From Sphingomonas turrisvirgatae (GTDB taxonomy: Bacteria; Pseudomonadota; Alphaproteobacteria; Sphingomonadales; Sphingomonadaceae), in the NCBI RefSeq assembly GCF_001721295.1, contig NZ_MDDS01000006.1, forward strand, positions 62,001 through 126,000: DNA of 64,000 nt, written 5' to 3'. The notes below the pieces were generated by a model that worked only from the letters and a program-made list of their open reading frames with translations, made no database searches and had not been told where the DNA came from. Below, piece after piece: positions 36,138-45,628 of this stretch. Each line of letters begins with the position of its first letter. Position 1 is the first letter of the stretch. The translations under genes were made by a program, and so were the position numbers.

Positions 36138-36162
36138 GGAACTACGCCTGACGCTACCCGTT
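36138..36162 (+). promoter_or_regulatory. EcfG-type general stress response promoter
   Basis: GGAAC (36138-36142), a 16-bp spacer and CGTT (36159-36162) match the alphaproteobacterial sigma-EcfG consensus GGAAC-N16-17-CGTT exactly. The start codon of a general-stress flavoprotein lies 31 bp downstream. Confidence 0.75.
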
Positions 36163-36192
36163 CGGCTGCAACACAGGTTAGTGGAGCAGCGC

Positions 36193-36678
36193 ATGCCGAC
36201 CCCAAGCGAACTCGAGGCGAAATTCTGGAAAGCGCTGAAAAGCGACCGCACGATCTTTCTCGGCCTGGCCGGCGTGGACGAGGGGCACGCACAGCCCATG
36301 ACTGCGCTGACCGAGGGCGATCACGGGCCGCTCTGGTTCTTCACGACCAAGGACAACGGACTGGTCGAATCACTGGCCCAGAACAGCAGCGCGGTCGCCC
36401 ATTTCGCATCCAAGGGCCACGACGTCTGGGCGACGCTGCACGGCACGCTGACCCCCGACAACGATCCTGCCGTCATCGACCGATTGTGGAACCCCTTCGT
36501 CGCGGCATGGTATGAAGGCGGCAAGGACGATCCCAAGCTGCAACTGCTGCGCATGGATGCCGATCGCGCGCAGATCTGGCTGAACGAGAACAGCATGTTC
36601 GCCGGGATCAAGATGCTGATCGGGATCGATCCCAAGCGCGACTATGCCGACAAGGTCGCTGAAGTCTCGCTCCGCTGA
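36193..36678 (+). CDS. General stress protein, pyridoxamine 5'-phosphate oxidase-like
   Basis: 161 residues from ATG 36193 (MPTPSELEAKFWKALKSD). It has the split beta-barrel flavin-binding pattern of the COG3871 group: MTALTEGDHGPLWFFTTKDN, VAHFASKGHDVWATLHGTL, and the closing QIWLNENSMFAGIKMLIG. These proteins bind FMN or FAD and are induced by general stress; their reaction is not settled. An exact EcfG-type promoter stands 31 bp before the start, which agrees with a stress role. The alpha/beta hydrolase gene follows after 40 bp and may share the transcript. Confidence 0.88.
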   Translation: MPTPSELEAKFWKALKSDRTIFLGLAGVDEGHAQPMTALTEGDHGPLWFFTTKDNGLVESLAQNSSAVAHFASKGHDVWATLHGTLTPDNDPAVIDRLWNPFVAAWYEGGKDDPKLQLLRMDADRAQIWLNENSMFAGIKMLIGIDPKRDYADKVAEVSLR

Positions 36679-36718
36679 ATGCCACCACTTCCGATCCCTT
36701 GTGCAAAGGAGACAGGTC

Positions 36719-37624
36719 ATGCCCTACGTGAAAACTGACGACGGCACCGACATCTACGTCAAGGACTGGGACGGTGGCGGCCGCCCGGTCGTGCTGATCC
36801 ATGGCTGGCCGCTGTCCGCCGACAGCTGGGATCCGCAGGCCATCGCACTGGCAGAGGCCGGGTTTCGCGTGATCGCCTATGACCGGCGCGGCTTCGGCCG
36901 CTCGTCCCAGCCATGGTCCGGCTATAATTACGATACGTTCAGCGACGATCTTGCCGCGGTCATGAACGCTGCCGGCGCGATCAGCGACGTCAGCCTGGTC
37001 GGCTTCTCGATGGGCGGCGGCGAAGTCGCACGCTACATGTCGCGCCATGGCGGCAAGGGCGTGGTATCGGCCGCGCTGATCGGCTCAGTCGTGCCCTATC
37101 TGCTGAAGACCGACGACAATCCGCATGGCGTGCCGCAGGCGCAGCTCGATGAGATCGGCCAGTCGGTGAAGCAGGACCGCGCGGCGTTCTTCCGCAACAC
37201 CTTCTTCAAGCAGTTCTTCGGCGTCGGCCTGATCTCGCACCCGGTCAGCGACGAGGTGATCCACTGGGCGTGGAACATCGCCATGCAGGCGAGCCTTCGC
37301 TCGACGCTCGAAGCTGCGAAGGCATTCGGCTCGACCGACTTTCGTCCCGACCTTGCCGCGTTTGACGTGCCGACGCTGGTGCTCCACGGAACGGCCGACG
37401 CGACGGTGCCGATTGACGCGACCGGCCGTGCCGCCGCCGCAGGTATCCGCAACGCCCAATTGGTCGAATATGATGGCGCACCGCATGGCCTGTTCGCGAC
37501 CGAAAGCGACCGGCTGACCAAGGATCTACTCACCTTCCTCGGCAGCCCGACAAAGGGCAGCGCTGGAGAGGCGAGCGAATCCTCCATTGCGCGGCGCGAT
37601 ACGGACCCCCTACAGACCCGCTGA
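36719..37624 (+). CDS. Alpha/beta hydrolase, non-heme chloroperoxidase-like
   Basis: 301 residues with AAGGAG before ATG 36719. The oxyanion segment LIHGWPLSADSW, the nucleophile elbow GFSMGGGE (Ser97), an acid in LVLHGTADATVPID and the histidine in DGAPHGLFATE make up the triad. YDRRGFGRSSQPWSGYNYDT is the signature of the cofactor-free haloperoxidase/perhydrolase branch. It is cytoplasmic. The last ~25 residues are a polar, Ser/Thr/Arg-rich tail beyond the usual domain. It lies downstream of a stress-regulated flavoprotein, so it may be part of the same response. Confidence 0.9.
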   Translation: MPYVKTDDGTDIYVKDWDGGGRPVVLIHGWPLSADSWDPQAIALAEAGFRVIAYDRRGFGRSSQPWSGYNYDTFSDDLAAVMNAAGAISDVSLVGFSMGGGEVARYMSRHGGKGVVSAALIGSVVPYLLKTDDNPHGVPQAQLDEIGQSVKQDRAAFFRNTFFKQFFGVGLISHPVSDEVIHWAWNIAMQASLRSTLEAAKAFGSTDFRPDLAAFDVPTLVLHGTADATVPIDATGRAAAAGIRNAQLVEYDGAPHGLFATESDRLTKDLLTFLGSPTKGSAGEASESSIARRDTDPLQTR

Positions 37625-37667
37625 ACACCGCGATTCCCGGTTGGGGTGAGCGGCCGATCAGGACCCG

Positions 37668-38993
37668 ATGACCGCTCACCCCTTTACCATCCACAATTAC
37701 CGCGCCTACTGGATCGCGCGCTTCGCCTCGACGCTCGCCAGCCTGTCGATGGTGGTGGTGATTGGCTGGCAGGTCTATGACATCGCCCGGCAGACGATGG
37801 GCGTCCAGCAGGCCGCGCTTCAGTTGGGTCTGGTCGGGCTGGCGCAGTTCCTGCCGCTGCTGATCCTGTCCCTGGTGGCGGGCTGGGTCGCCGACCGGAT
37901 CGACCGGCGCTGGATCATTCGCGCGGCCATCTTGCTCGAAGTGGTCTGCGCGTCGCTCCTCGCCTGGCTGACGGCGAGTGATGCGATCACCCTGCCCGCG
38001 CTGTTCGGTATCGCCGCGCTGCTGGGCGTCGGCCGCGCCTTTGCCGGTCCGGCACTCTCGGCGCTCGCCCCCAATCTGGTGCCGAAGGATGCGCTGCCGA
38101 CCGCAATCGCGTTAAGCGCGCTCGCGTGGCAGGTCGGCTCGATCGGCGGGCCGGCGCTGGGCGGTTATCTCTACGCCGCGGACCGTGCGCTGCCCTATCA
38201 GGTGTCGGCCGCGATGTTCGTCCTGTCGCTGACGATGATGCTGCTGGTGACGCGCGTGCCTCGTGCGAACATGAAGAGCGGTGCCAATCCCTTTGCCCAG
38301 ATGGCCGACGGCCTGCGCTATGTGAAGCAGAACCGCCTGGTCCTTGGCGCAATCTCGCTCGATATGTTTGCCGTGCTGCTGGGCGGCGCGACCGCGATGC
38401 TCCCCATCTACGCCAGGGACATCCTGCACATCGGCGCCGACGGCCTTGGCCATCTGCGCGCCGCGCCGGCGGTCGGCGCGGTCGCGGTGGCGCTCGTCCT
38501 GTCGTGGCGGCCGTTGAAGACCAATGTCGGAACCAAGATGCTGTGGTCGGTCGTCGGCTTTGGGCTCGCCACAGCGGTCTTTGGCTGGGCCGGTCCGGTG
38601 ATGACCGCATGGTGGGGACCGGCCATGGTCGGCAGCGACACCGCGCCCGCCGTCCTCGTCTCGCTCGTGGCACTGGCCGCACTCGGCGCGTTCGACATGA
38701 TTTCGGTCTATGTTCGCGGTTCGCTGATCCAGCTTTATACGCCCGATGCCATGCGCGGGCGGGTCGGCGCAGTCTCGACCTTGTTCATCTCCAGCTCGAA
38801 CGAGCTGGGTGAAGCGCGCGCGGGATTTCTGGCCGCGGCGATCGGCCCGGTCATCGCGACCGCCGGCGGCGGCGTGCTTGCGGTCTTGGTAACGGCGCTG
38901 TGGGCGCGTATCTTCCCTGAATTGCAGCGGGCACGAACCTTCGACCCGCCCGTTGAGTTAGTGGAGCCTATGCCTGAGGAGACGAAGACGTGA
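37668..38993 (+). CDS. MFS transporter, EntS/DHA3-like
   Basis: 441 residues. The opening [20 protein letters not shown] and the loop 2-3 motif [12 protein letters not shown] are typical of the DHA3 (EntS/tetracycline V) MFS branch. About eleven or twelve helices can be drawn; the other half has [20 protein letters not shown], also typical. It most likely exports a small molecule by proton antiport, but the substrate cannot be told. Its stop overlaps the GTG start of cysK by four bases, so the two are translationally coupled, an unusual pairing for a drug-type exporter. Confidence 0.88.
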   Translation: MTAHPFTIHNYRAYWIARFASTLASLSMVVVIGWQVYDIARQTMGVQQAALQLGLVGLAQFLPLLILSLVAGWVADRIDRRWIIRAAILLEVVCASLLAWLTASDAITLPALFGIAALLGVGRAFAGPALSALAPNLVPKDALPTAIALSALAWQVGSIGGPALGGYLYAADRALPYQVSAAMFVLSLTMMLLVTRVPRANMKSGANPFAQMADGLRYVKQNRLVLGAISLDMFAVLLGGATAMLPIYARDILHIGADGLGHLRAAPAVGAVAVALVLSWRPLKTNVGTKMLWSVVGFGLATAVFGWAGPVMTAWWGPAMVGSDTAPAVLVSLVALAALGAFDMISVYVRGSLIQLYTPDAMRGRVGAVSTLFISSSNELGEARAGFLAAAIGPVIATAGGGVLAVLVTALWARIFPELQRARTFDPPVELVEPMPEETKT

Positions 38994-39910
38994 AGGCCAA
39001 CACCATCCTCGAGACGATCGGCAACACGCCGCACATCCGCATCCAGCGCCTGTTCCCGGGTACGGAGGTGTGGATCAAGTCCGAACGTTCCAATCCCGGC
39101 GGATCGATCAAGGATCGCATCGCGCTCGCCATGATCGAGGCGGCGGAAGCCGACGGCAGCCTGCAACCGGGCGGCACGATCGTCGAGCCGACCAGCGGCA
39201 ACACGGGCGTGGGCCTGGCGATGGTCGCGGCGGTCAAGGGCTATAGGCTGATCCTGGTGATGCCCGAGAGCATGAGCATCGAGCGGCGCCGCCTGATGCT
39301 GGCCTATGGCGCCAGCTTCGACCTGACCCCGCGTGAAAAGGGGATGAAGGGCGCGATCGAGCGCGCACTCGAGATCGTCGAATCGACCCCCGGGGCCTGG
39401 ATGCCGCAGCAGTTCGAAAACCCTGCGAACATCGATGTCCATGTCCGTACGACCGCACAGGAAATCCTGAACGACTTCGCCGACTCGCCACCCGACGCCA
39501 TCATCACCGGCGTCGGCACGGGGGGGCACATCACGGGCGTGGCCGAAACACTCAAAAAGGCCTGGCCGGACCTCAAGGTCTATGCCGTCGAGCCCGAACT
39601 CTCGCCGGTTATTTCCGGCGGGCAGCCGGGGCCGCACCCCATTCAGGGAATAGGCGCAGGCTTCGTCCCACGGAACCTGCACACCGACGCGATCGATGGT
39701 GCGATCCAGGTCGATGCCAACGACGCTAAGGAGTTCGCCCGCCGCGCTGCGCGTGAGGAAGGATTGCTGGTCGGCATCAGCTCGGGCGCGACCCTGGCAG
39801 CGATTGGCAAGAAACTGGGCGACCTTCCCCCCGGCTCGCGCGTGCTGGGCTTCAACTACGATACGGGCGAGCGCTATCTGAGCGTTCCCGACTTCCTGCC
39901 CGAAAGCTGA
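38990..39910 (+). CDS. cysK: Cysteine synthase A (O-acetylserine sulfhydrylase)
   Basis: 306 residues from a GTG start inside the stop of the MFS gene. The PLP lysine is K41 in NPGGSIKDR, the substrate loop is [12 protein letters not shown], and [16 protein letters not shown] binds the cofactor phosphate. [13 protein letters not shown] is the final active-site motif. It forms L-cysteine from O-acetylserine and sulfide. Paralogs such as cystathionine beta-synthase or CysM are less likely given length and the TSGNTG loop. A strong 16-bp hairpin follows the gene. Confidence 0.93.
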   Translation: MKANTILETIGNTPHIRIQRLFPGTEVWIKSERSNPGGSIKDRIALAMIEAAEADGSLQPGGTIVEPTSGNTGVGLAMVAAVKGYRLILVMPESMSIERRRLMLAYGASFDLTPREKGMKGAIERALEIVESTPGAWMPQQFENPANIDVHVRTTAQEILNDFADSPPDAIITGVGTGGHITGVAETLKKAWPDLKVYAVEPELSPVISGGQPGPHPIQGIGAGFVPRNLHTDAIDGAIQVDANDAKEFARRAAREEGLLVGISSGATLAAIGKKLGDLPPGSRVLGFNYDTGERYLSVPDFLPES

Positions 39911-39920
39911 CCTTCGACGC

Positions 39921-39961
39921 GCGGCGGCTCGTTCCAGCGCGATGCTGGCGCGAGTCGCCGC
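39921..39961. terminator. Long two-part hairpin downstream of cysK
   Basis: GCGGCGGCTCG pairs with CGAGTCGCCGC (one G-T pair), and inside it CCAGC pairs with GCTGG around a five-base loop, making 16 pairs in all. No T tract follows. It begins 11 bases after the cysK stop. Confidence 0.55.
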
Positions 39962-40036
39962 CGACCGATGGTTCCAACCGCGTCACGACTGCGTTAAGCG
40001 CGGCGACCGTTTTGCCGTCAGGACCGTTCCTCCCGC

Positions 40037-41383
40037 GTGACCAACGATACCCCATCAAGTCAGCCACCCACGATCGCTCGCGGTCTTTGGGCAGCGCTCG
40101 CGATCATCGCGCTGGCGGCGATCGTCGCGCCGTTGCTGGTCGTCCTGAACGCACCGCGGGTCGTCGTGACCGATCCGGTGCTGGCGAAGATCACCGGGCC
40201 CAAGCGCGTCGTGCCGAAGGCCGAATTGCCGGCGGTCGAACCGGTCGAACTCGCCGCCCTGCCGGCTGCAACGGCGCGAGAGATCAACGCCGCCGTCCCC
40301 TTCTCGACCGCGCCCAATCCTGCCGCGCGCGCCTTTTCGTTGCGCGCGTCGGCGGCGGATCAGGCACGGGCGATCGACTGCCTGGCCGCGGCGACATGGT
40401 ATGAGGCTGGCGACGACGCGGTCGGTCAACGCGCAGTGGCTCAGGTCATCATCAACCGCATGCGGCATCCGGCCTTCCCCAAATCGATCTGCGGCGTGGT
40501 GTTCCAGGGGCAGGAACGACGCACCGGCTGCCAGTTCACCTTCACCTGCGACGGCGCGATGGCCCGAACCCCCTCGCCCGCGGCGTGGGCACGCGCGCGC
40601 GACATTGCCCGGATGGCGCTGAACGGCACCGTCTATGCCAAGGTCGGACATTCGACTCATTATCACACCGACTGGGTCGTGCCCTATTGGAGCGCCAGCC
40701 GCGACAAGGTGGCCGAAGTCAACACGCACCTCTTCTTCCGGTGGACCGGCTGGTGGGGCACCCCGCCCGCCTTCCGCCGCAGCTATGCCGGTGCCGAGCC
40801 GGTGATCGCCAAGATGGCGCGCCTGTCCCCCGCTCATGCCGTCGCCGGCGCGGCACTAGACCCGGCCATCTCAGGCGTCGATGGTGTTATCGACCCAGCT
40901 TCCATCCCAGAGGCCGCGGTCCCCAAGCCCGTCGCGGCGGCCGAGCCGGACACCTTCTACGTCGCCCTCGACCGCAAGTTGGGAGAAGACGGCTTTGCCG
41001 CACTGGCGATCCGCACCTGTGGCGATCGGCCTTATTGCAAGTTCCTGGGCTGGAGCGATCCGCGCAGGGTGCCTTCGGCCGGCGCGCAACTGACGCCTGC
41101 GCAGCTTGAAAGCATGTCGTTCAGCTATCTGCGCGATTCAGCGCAAGGCTATGGCCGGGCATTGTGGAACTGCGCCGAGTACAAGCGGCCAAGCCCGCTG
41201 CAATGCATGCGCCGCGCCGTCCCGGCAGCGCCGGCCTCCAGCGTGGGCGCAGGCGATCCAGCGACGGCAGCCAGGCGCACGGCCCCTCCCGATGGGCTGG
41301 CCGGCGTCCGGCGAAAGGGCCAGTTCACGCCCGCGCCGGCGGCGTCGCCTTCACCCTCGCCGGCGGCGACGCCGGCGGACTAA
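40037..41383 (+). CDS. Cell wall hydrolase, SleB/Hydrolase_2 family
   Basis: 448 residues from GTG 40037. A short polar N-terminus precedes one membrane anchor (LWAALAIIALAAIVAPLLVVL), so the rest is periplasmic. The SleB-type domain starts at DCLAAATWYEAGDDAVGQRA and includes VAQVIINRMRHPAFPKSICG, CQFTFTCDG and STHYHTDWVVPYWS. The glutamate of WYEAGD is the likely catalytic residue. The C-terminal third is not recognised, and the tail is Pro/Ala-rich. SleB-like enzymes are peptidoglycan hydrolases or transglycosylases; in non-sporeformers they serve cell-wall remodelling. Its stop shares bases with the convergent PH-domain gene. Confidence 0.9.
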   Translation: MTNDTPSSQPPTIARGLWAALAIIALAAIVAPLLVVLNAPRVVVTDPVLAKITGPKRVVPKAELPAVEPVELAALPAATAREINAAVPFSTAPNPAARAFSLRASAADQARAIDCLAAATWYEAGDDAVGQRAVAQVIINRMRHPAFPKSICGVVFQGQERRTGCQFTFTCDGAMARTPSPAAWARARDIARMALNGTVYAKVGHSTHYHTDWVVPYWSASRDKVAEVNTHLFFRWTGWWGTPPAFRRSYAGAEPVIAKMARLSPAHAVAGAALDPAISGVDGVIDPASIPEAAVPKPVAAAEPDTFYVALDRKLGEDGFAALAIRTCGDRPYCKFLGWSDPRRVPSAGAQLTPAQLESMSFSYLRDSAQGYGRALWNCAEYKRPSPLQCMRRAVPAAPASSVGAGDPATAARRTAPPDGLAGVRRKGQFTPAPAASPSPSPAATPAD

Positions 41384-42831
41384 TCCAGCTTCGCGATCAG
41401 CCCGGCAATCAGCTCGCGCGCATCGGGAAGGTTGATATCGATCACATCGGGCGCGCCCTGCCCCTTGGCCCCCGCCGTATCGATCGCGACGCTCGCGATG
41501 CCGAGCGCGCGCTGCAACGGCCCCTGGCGCACTGTCAGCACCTGCACATTGTCCACCGGCACGATCCAGTCGCGCTGAACGATGACGCCGCGCATCACCT
41601 GCAGGCTCGTCTCCAGAAGCGCAAAGCGATGGAAGCGCCGCTGCAGCAGCGCGGAGACGATCAGGGGCGGCAGGATGACGAGCCCAACCAGCGTCAGCGG
41701 GGTGACAAAAATTGCGGCGGCCACGATGGCGATCAGCGGCGCAGGCACCGTGCGCAACAGCGCGCGTACCACATGCCCGCCATCGACCGAGCGCAGCGGC
41801 AAGCGCTCGAACGGCGGCAGGCCGGCCATCGACACGATCTGCGCCACCTCATCCTCGCGCGCCAGCGGGGCGAGCGACTGCCGCCCGGACGGATCGTTGC
41901 TGCCGCCCAACGTCTGCACGCTCAGCGCATTCCAGCCCAGCCAGCCGCGCAGCGGGCCACGCTGGACCAGCGCCAGCTGAACCCGGCGCATCGCCACCAC
42001 CACTTCGCTTCGAGTCAACAGCCCCCGGGTCCGGCGGAACCGCCCCTCGCCGGCGCGCAGCGTGAAGTTCCAGTCGCGCAGAATCGTGCTGACCACGCCG
42101 CTGGCCACGCCCAGCGCGATCGCGATTCCGGCCACCATCAGCACGGCAGCGACGCTGAACCGCGCCTGTGCCTGTTCGCGCGCCGTGCCGGCATAGTCGC
42201 GCAACTGGTCCCATCCCAGGTCGACGAACTGATCGAGCGACTGGATGATGCCGAACAGCGCCGCCAGCCAGACCAGGGAGAAGCTGAACAGGCCGAGCAG
42301 CAGGACTCGCCCGGGTGTCATCGCGAAAACCACGGGCAGGACGTGCGGCCCAGTGACGGTCGCCTCGTCGCCAGCCTGGTGCGCGGCGACATGCCGGCCG
42401 CGAAGCGCCGCGCGCAACCGCGCGGCCTCGCCCAGGGACACGCTGTCCAGCACGGCCTCGTCCGCATCGCCGCCGCCGGTCTCGATCCGCACCTCGGCAA
42501 GGCCGAACAGCCGGTGCAGCGGCTTGCGCTCGATCGACACGTCCTGGATCCGCTCCAGCGGGATCGACCGCCGGCTCAGGCTGAACACGCCCCGCTCGAC
42601 CACCAGCTCGTCCGGGCCGACAGCATAGGTGAAGCGCCGCCAGTTCAGCCAGGTGAAGAACAGCGCGACGGCCGCGGCAACGCCCGCGATGAGCAACGCC
42701 CAGTCAAGGCCGCGGCCGGACATCCAGCCGGCAAAGACGGGTATCGCGAAGACGTTCTGCGGTGCCTTGCGAAGAAAGGCGACTGCCATCGTCCCCGGGT
42801 GGACGCGCCGCGGCGTGCCCGCGTCTACCAC
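41380..42831 (-). CDS. PH domain-containing membrane protein, YdbT-like
   Basis: 483 residues from GTG 42831, which overlaps the TAG stop of the upstream gene. Paired hydrophobic segments alternate with bacterial PH (bPH2) domains, of which three can be seen. They carry the YdbS/YdbT pattern SLSRRSIPLERIQDVSIERKPL, RSEVVVAMRRVQLALVQRGPL and RDWIVPVDNVQVLTVRQGPL. Each is followed by a repeat of the LxRxLG/LFG type. Bacillus YdbS and YdbT have been linked to bacteriocin resistance; here the role is unknown. Coupled with the 161-residue gene upstream, it forms the usual two-gene unit. Confidence 0.88.
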   Translation of the reverse strand: MVDAGTPRRVHPGTMAVAFLRKAPQNVFAIPVFAGWMSGRGLDWALLIAGVAAAVALFFTWLNWRRFTYAVGPDELVVERGVFSLSRRSIPLERIQDVSIERKPLHRLFGLAEVRIETGGGDADEAVLDSVSLGEAARLRAALRGRHVAAHQAGDEATVTGPHVLPVVFAMTPGRVLLLGLFSFSLVWLAALFGIIQSLDQFVDLGWDQLRDYAGTAREQAQARFSVAAVLMVAGIAIALGVASGVVSTILRDWNFTLRAGEGRFRRTRGLLTRSEVVVAMRRVQLALVQRGPLRGWLGWNALSVQTLGGSNDPSGRQSLAPLAREDEVAQIVSMAGLPPFERLPLRSVDGGHVVRALLRTVPAPLIAIVAAAIFVTPLTLVGLVILPPLIVSALLQRRFHRFALLETSLQVMRGVIVQRDWIVPVDNVQVLTVRQGPLQRALGIASVAIDTAGAKGQGAPDVIDINLPDARELIAGLIAKLD

Positions 42832-43310
42832 GGCTCGCTGCTCAGCTTTTCACGGATCGCATCCCGGATCGTCTCGGCAGTGTCGCGCGAAACCCCGGGC
42901 AAATGGACTTCGCTGTGTGCTGTGCCGGCGGTGTGCAGGACCAGGGTCGCCACGCCGAACATCCGTTCGACCGGCCCTTGCGTCACGTCGATATGCTGGA
43001 CGCGTATTGCCGGCACGATCGTGTGGCTGCGCGTCAACCATCCGTGCGCCACGTGCAGCTCACGCCCGGTCCACGCCCAGCCCCAGCGCGACCAGCGACG
43101 GGGCGCGGCAATCAGCACGGACCACAGTCCGGCCAGAACGAGCAGCGCCGGCGCGGCCCACACCGGCAACCAGTCCAGACTTCGGCCCAGCGCATAGCTC
43201 GGGATCGCCGATCCCACCGCAAGCGCAGCGAAGAACACAGCGCCGTTCAGGCGCATGGCATTGAGCTGACCGCGTTCGAGCGGCTGAAGCGGGACATCCG
43301 GCAAAAGCAT
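42825..43310 (-). CDS. PH domain-containing membrane protein, YdbS-like
   Basis: 161 residues. Two membrane helices (MRLNGAVFFAALAVGSAIPS, VWAAPALLVLAGLWSVLIAA) precede a single bPH2 domain containing GRELHVAHGWLTRSHTIVPA, RVQHIDVTQGPVERMFGVAT and VHLPGVSRDTAETIRDAI. This is the small partner of the larger PH-domain protein downstream, whose GTG start overlaps this gene's stop. The pair corresponds to YdbS/YdbT in Bacillus. Function in alphaproteobacteria is not established. Confidence 0.9.
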   Translation of the reverse strand: MLLPDVPLQPLERGQLNAMRLNGAVFFAALAVGSAIPSYALGRSLDWLPVWAAPALLVLAGLWSVLIAAPRRWSRWGWAWTGRELHVAHGWLTRSHTIVPAIRVQHIDVTQGPVERMFGVATLVLHTAGTAHSEVHLPGVSRDTAETIRDAIREKLSSEPW

Positions 43311-43353
43311 GCGCCGGTTATGCCGCCCCTCGCCGGCCGCTCAAGCGAAACCG

Positions 43354-45156
43354 TTACGCCGCGCGGAACATCTCGGGCGACAGCGCCATGATCGACTCCG
43401 CACCGCCCTCGATCTTGCGGCGCAGCGCGCCGGCATCGGGCATGATCCGCTCGGCATAGAAGCGCGCCGTCACCAGCTTGGCTTCCAGGAACGCGCGATC
43501 ATCGCCACCTTCGGCCAGCGCCGTCGCCGCCGCGTCGGCCATGCGCAGCCACATCAGGCCGATCGCGACGATGCCCATCAACTGCATGTAGGAATAGGCG
43601 CCCGCTGCGACCTGATTGGGATCCTTCATGCCGTTCGCCATGAACCACATCGTGGCCGCTTGCAGTTGGCCATTCGCCTTTTCAAGGGCTTCGGCAAGGC
43701 TTGCCAGCTCGGGCTTGCCCTTGGCCGCTGCGACCTCTTCACCGACGATGCGGAACAGCGCCTGCACCGCGCGTCCGCCATTCGCCGCCAGCTTCCGGCC
43801 GACCAGATCCATAGCCTGAACGCCGTTGGTGCCTTCATAGATCATGGCGATCCGCGCATCGCGGACATATTGCTCCATGCCCCACTCGGCGATGTAGCCA
43901 TGCCCGCCATAGACTTGCTGGCTGTCAGTCGCGACCTTGTAACCGGCATCGGTACCGACGCCCTTGATCACCGGAGTCAGCAGGCCGACCAGGTCGTCCG
44001 CCAGCTGCCGTTCCTCTTCGCTCTCAGCCGCATGCGCCAGGTCGACCTGCAACCCGCCCCACAGGCACAGTGCGCGAAGCCCTTCGGTCATCGCCTTGGC
44101 TTCCATCAGCATCCGGCGCACGTCGGGATGGACGAACAGCGTGTCGGCCTTCTCCTCAGGCTCCGCCGCACCGGTCAGCGCACGGCCCTGCCGCCGGTCG
44201 CCGGCATATTGCACCGCATTCTGATAGGCGACTTCACCCACGCCCAGGCCCTGAAGGCCGACGCCCAGCCGCGCCGCGTTCATCATGATGAACATCGCGG
44301 CCAGGCCCTTCATCTCCTCGCCGACCAGCCAGCCGGTCGCGCCGTCATAGTTCATGACGCAGGTCGAGTTGCCATGGATGCCCATCTTGTGCTCGATCGA
44401 GCCGCACGACACCGCGTTGCGCGCGCCCAGCGATCCGTCCTCGTTGACCAGCACCTTGGGCACCACGAACAGCGAAATGCCCTTGCTGCTGTCCGGCGCG
44501 CCCGGCGTCTTCGCCAGCACCAGGTGGATGATGTTTTCGGTCAGGTCGTGCTCGCCGGCCGAAATGAAGATCTTGGTGCCGGTGATCGACCAGCTGCCGT
44601 CGGCGTTCGGCTCGGCGCGGGTCTTGATGAGGCCAAGGTCCGTGCCGCACTGCGGCTCGGTCAGGTTCATGGTCCCGCCCCACTCGCCCGAGATCATCTT
44701 GGGCAGGTATTTGGCCTGCTGCTCGGGCGACCCCTTGACCAGCAGCGCGGAGATCGCGCCGTGAGTCAGGCCGGGATACATGGCGAACGCCATGTTGGCG
44801 CTGATCATATATTCCTGGAAAGCGGTCGAAATGACGTGCGGCATGCCCTGCCCGCCGAATTGCTCGGGCGCGGACAACGTGCCCCAGCCGCTCTCGACGA
44901 ACTGGCTATAGGCTTCCTTGAACCCGTCCGGCGTCGTGACGCTGCCATCGGCATTGCGCGTGCAGCCTTGCTGGTCGCCGCTATGGTTGATCGGGAACAG
45001 GACTTCGGCGACGAAGCGGCCGCCTTCTTCCAGCACGGCGTTCACCACGTCCGGAGTCGCGGGGGCGAAGGCCGGCAGCCCGGCATAGCGGTCGAGCTTC
45101 AGCACCTTGTCGAGCACGAAGCGGGTGTCGCGCACGGGCGGGGTATATTGCGGCAT
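43354..45156 (-). CDS. Acyl-CoA dehydrogenase, DmdC-like (600-residue class)
   Basis: 600 residues. Motifs: MNLTEPQCGTDLGLIKTRAE for the FAD/substrate region, GTKIFISAGEHDLTENIIHL, GSIEHKMGIHGNSTCVMNYD, and the active-site region QQVYGGHGYIAEWGMEQYVRDA with IAMIYEGTNGVQAMDLVGR. The extra C-terminal domain (about residues 470-600) and the N-terminal YTPPVRDTRFVLDKVL mark the class of 3-methylmercaptopropionyl-CoA dehydrogenase DmdC. The true substrate may instead be an ordinary acyl-CoA, since DmdC-like paralogs are numerous. A MerR regulator gene lies immediately upstream on the same strand. Confidence 0.9.
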   Translation of the reverse strand: MPQYTPPVRDTRFVLDKVLKLDRYAGLPAFAPATPDVVNAVLEEGGRFVAEVLFPINHSGDQQGCTRNADGSVTTPDGFKEAYSQFVESGWGTLSAPEQFGGQGMPHVISTAFQEYMISANMAFAMYPGLTHGAISALLVKGSPEQQAKYLPKMISGEWGGTMNLTEPQCGTDLGLIKTRAEPNADGSWSITGTKIFISAGEHDLTENIIHLVLAKTPGAPDSSKGISLFVVPKVLVNEDGSLGARNAVSCGSIEHKMGIHGNSTCVMNYDGATGWLVGEEMKGLAAMFIMMNAARLGVGLQGLGVGEVAYQNAVQYAGDRRQGRALTGAAEPEEKADTLFVHPDVRRMLMEAKAMTEGLRALCLWGGLQVDLAHAAESEEERQLADDLVGLLTPVIKGVGTDAGYKVATDSQQVYGGHGYIAEWGMEQYVRDARIAMIYEGTNGVQAMDLVGRKLAANGGRAVQALFRIVGEEVAAAKGKPELASLAEALEKANGQLQAATMWFMANGMKDPNQVAAGAYSYMQLMGIVAIGLMWLRMADAAATALAEGGDDRAFLEAKLVTARFYAERIMPDAGALRRKIEGGAESIMALSPEMFRAA

Positions 45157-45165
45157 CTCTCGTCC

Positions 45166-45597
45166 TTATTTGGATGGGGTCGCCCGGCCCTCCAGGACCG
45201 CGACGAAATCGTTCAGTTCGGCGATCGCGGCGTCGAGATCGACTTTCTGCCGCTCAAGCAGCTCGATCCGCGCGCGGCATTTGTCGAGCGTTACCTGATG
45301 CTGCGTGCGTCGTTCGTCGCCGACATCGTACAGGTCGATCATCTCGCGGATCTCGGCCAGGCTGAACCCGACTCGCTTGCCGCGAAGGATCCACGCCAAC
45401 CGCGAACGATCGCGATGCGAATAGATACGCGACAGGCCCCGCCGCTCGGGCGAGATCAGCCCTTCATCCTCATAGAATCGCAGCGCCCGCGCGGTGACTT
45501 CGAACTCGGCGCAAAGGTCCGAGATCGAAAAACTCTCCTTGTCGGGCCGGGCTTCGGTCGGCGCAAAGCTGGCCACCGGCTTCATGGTCGTCGCCAT
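45166..45597 (-). CDS. MerR family transcriptional regulator
   Basis: 143 residues. After ~22 polar residues the MerR HTH begins: SFSISDLCAEFEVTARALRF, YEDEGLISPERRGLSRIYSH, then RLAWILRGKRVGFSLAEIREMIDLY. The C-terminal coiled coil (RARIELLERQKVDLDAAIAEL) dimerises. No cysteine cluster for metal binding is seen. It sits 9 bp upstream of the DmdC-like dehydrogenase gene in the same direction, as in the LiuR-type regulators of branched-chain and fatty-acyl catabolism, so it probably controls that gene. Ligand unknown. Confidence 0.9.
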   Translation of the reverse strand: MATTMKPVASFAPTEARPDKESFSISDLCAEFEVTARALRFYEDEGLISPERRGLSRIYSHRDRSRLAWILRGKRVGFSLAEIREMIDLYDVGDERRTQHQVTLDKCRARIELLERQKVDLDAAIAELNDFVAVLEGRATPSK

Positions 45598-45628
45598 GCC
45601 GCCTGCTTACGCCGACCTTACGTTAACG

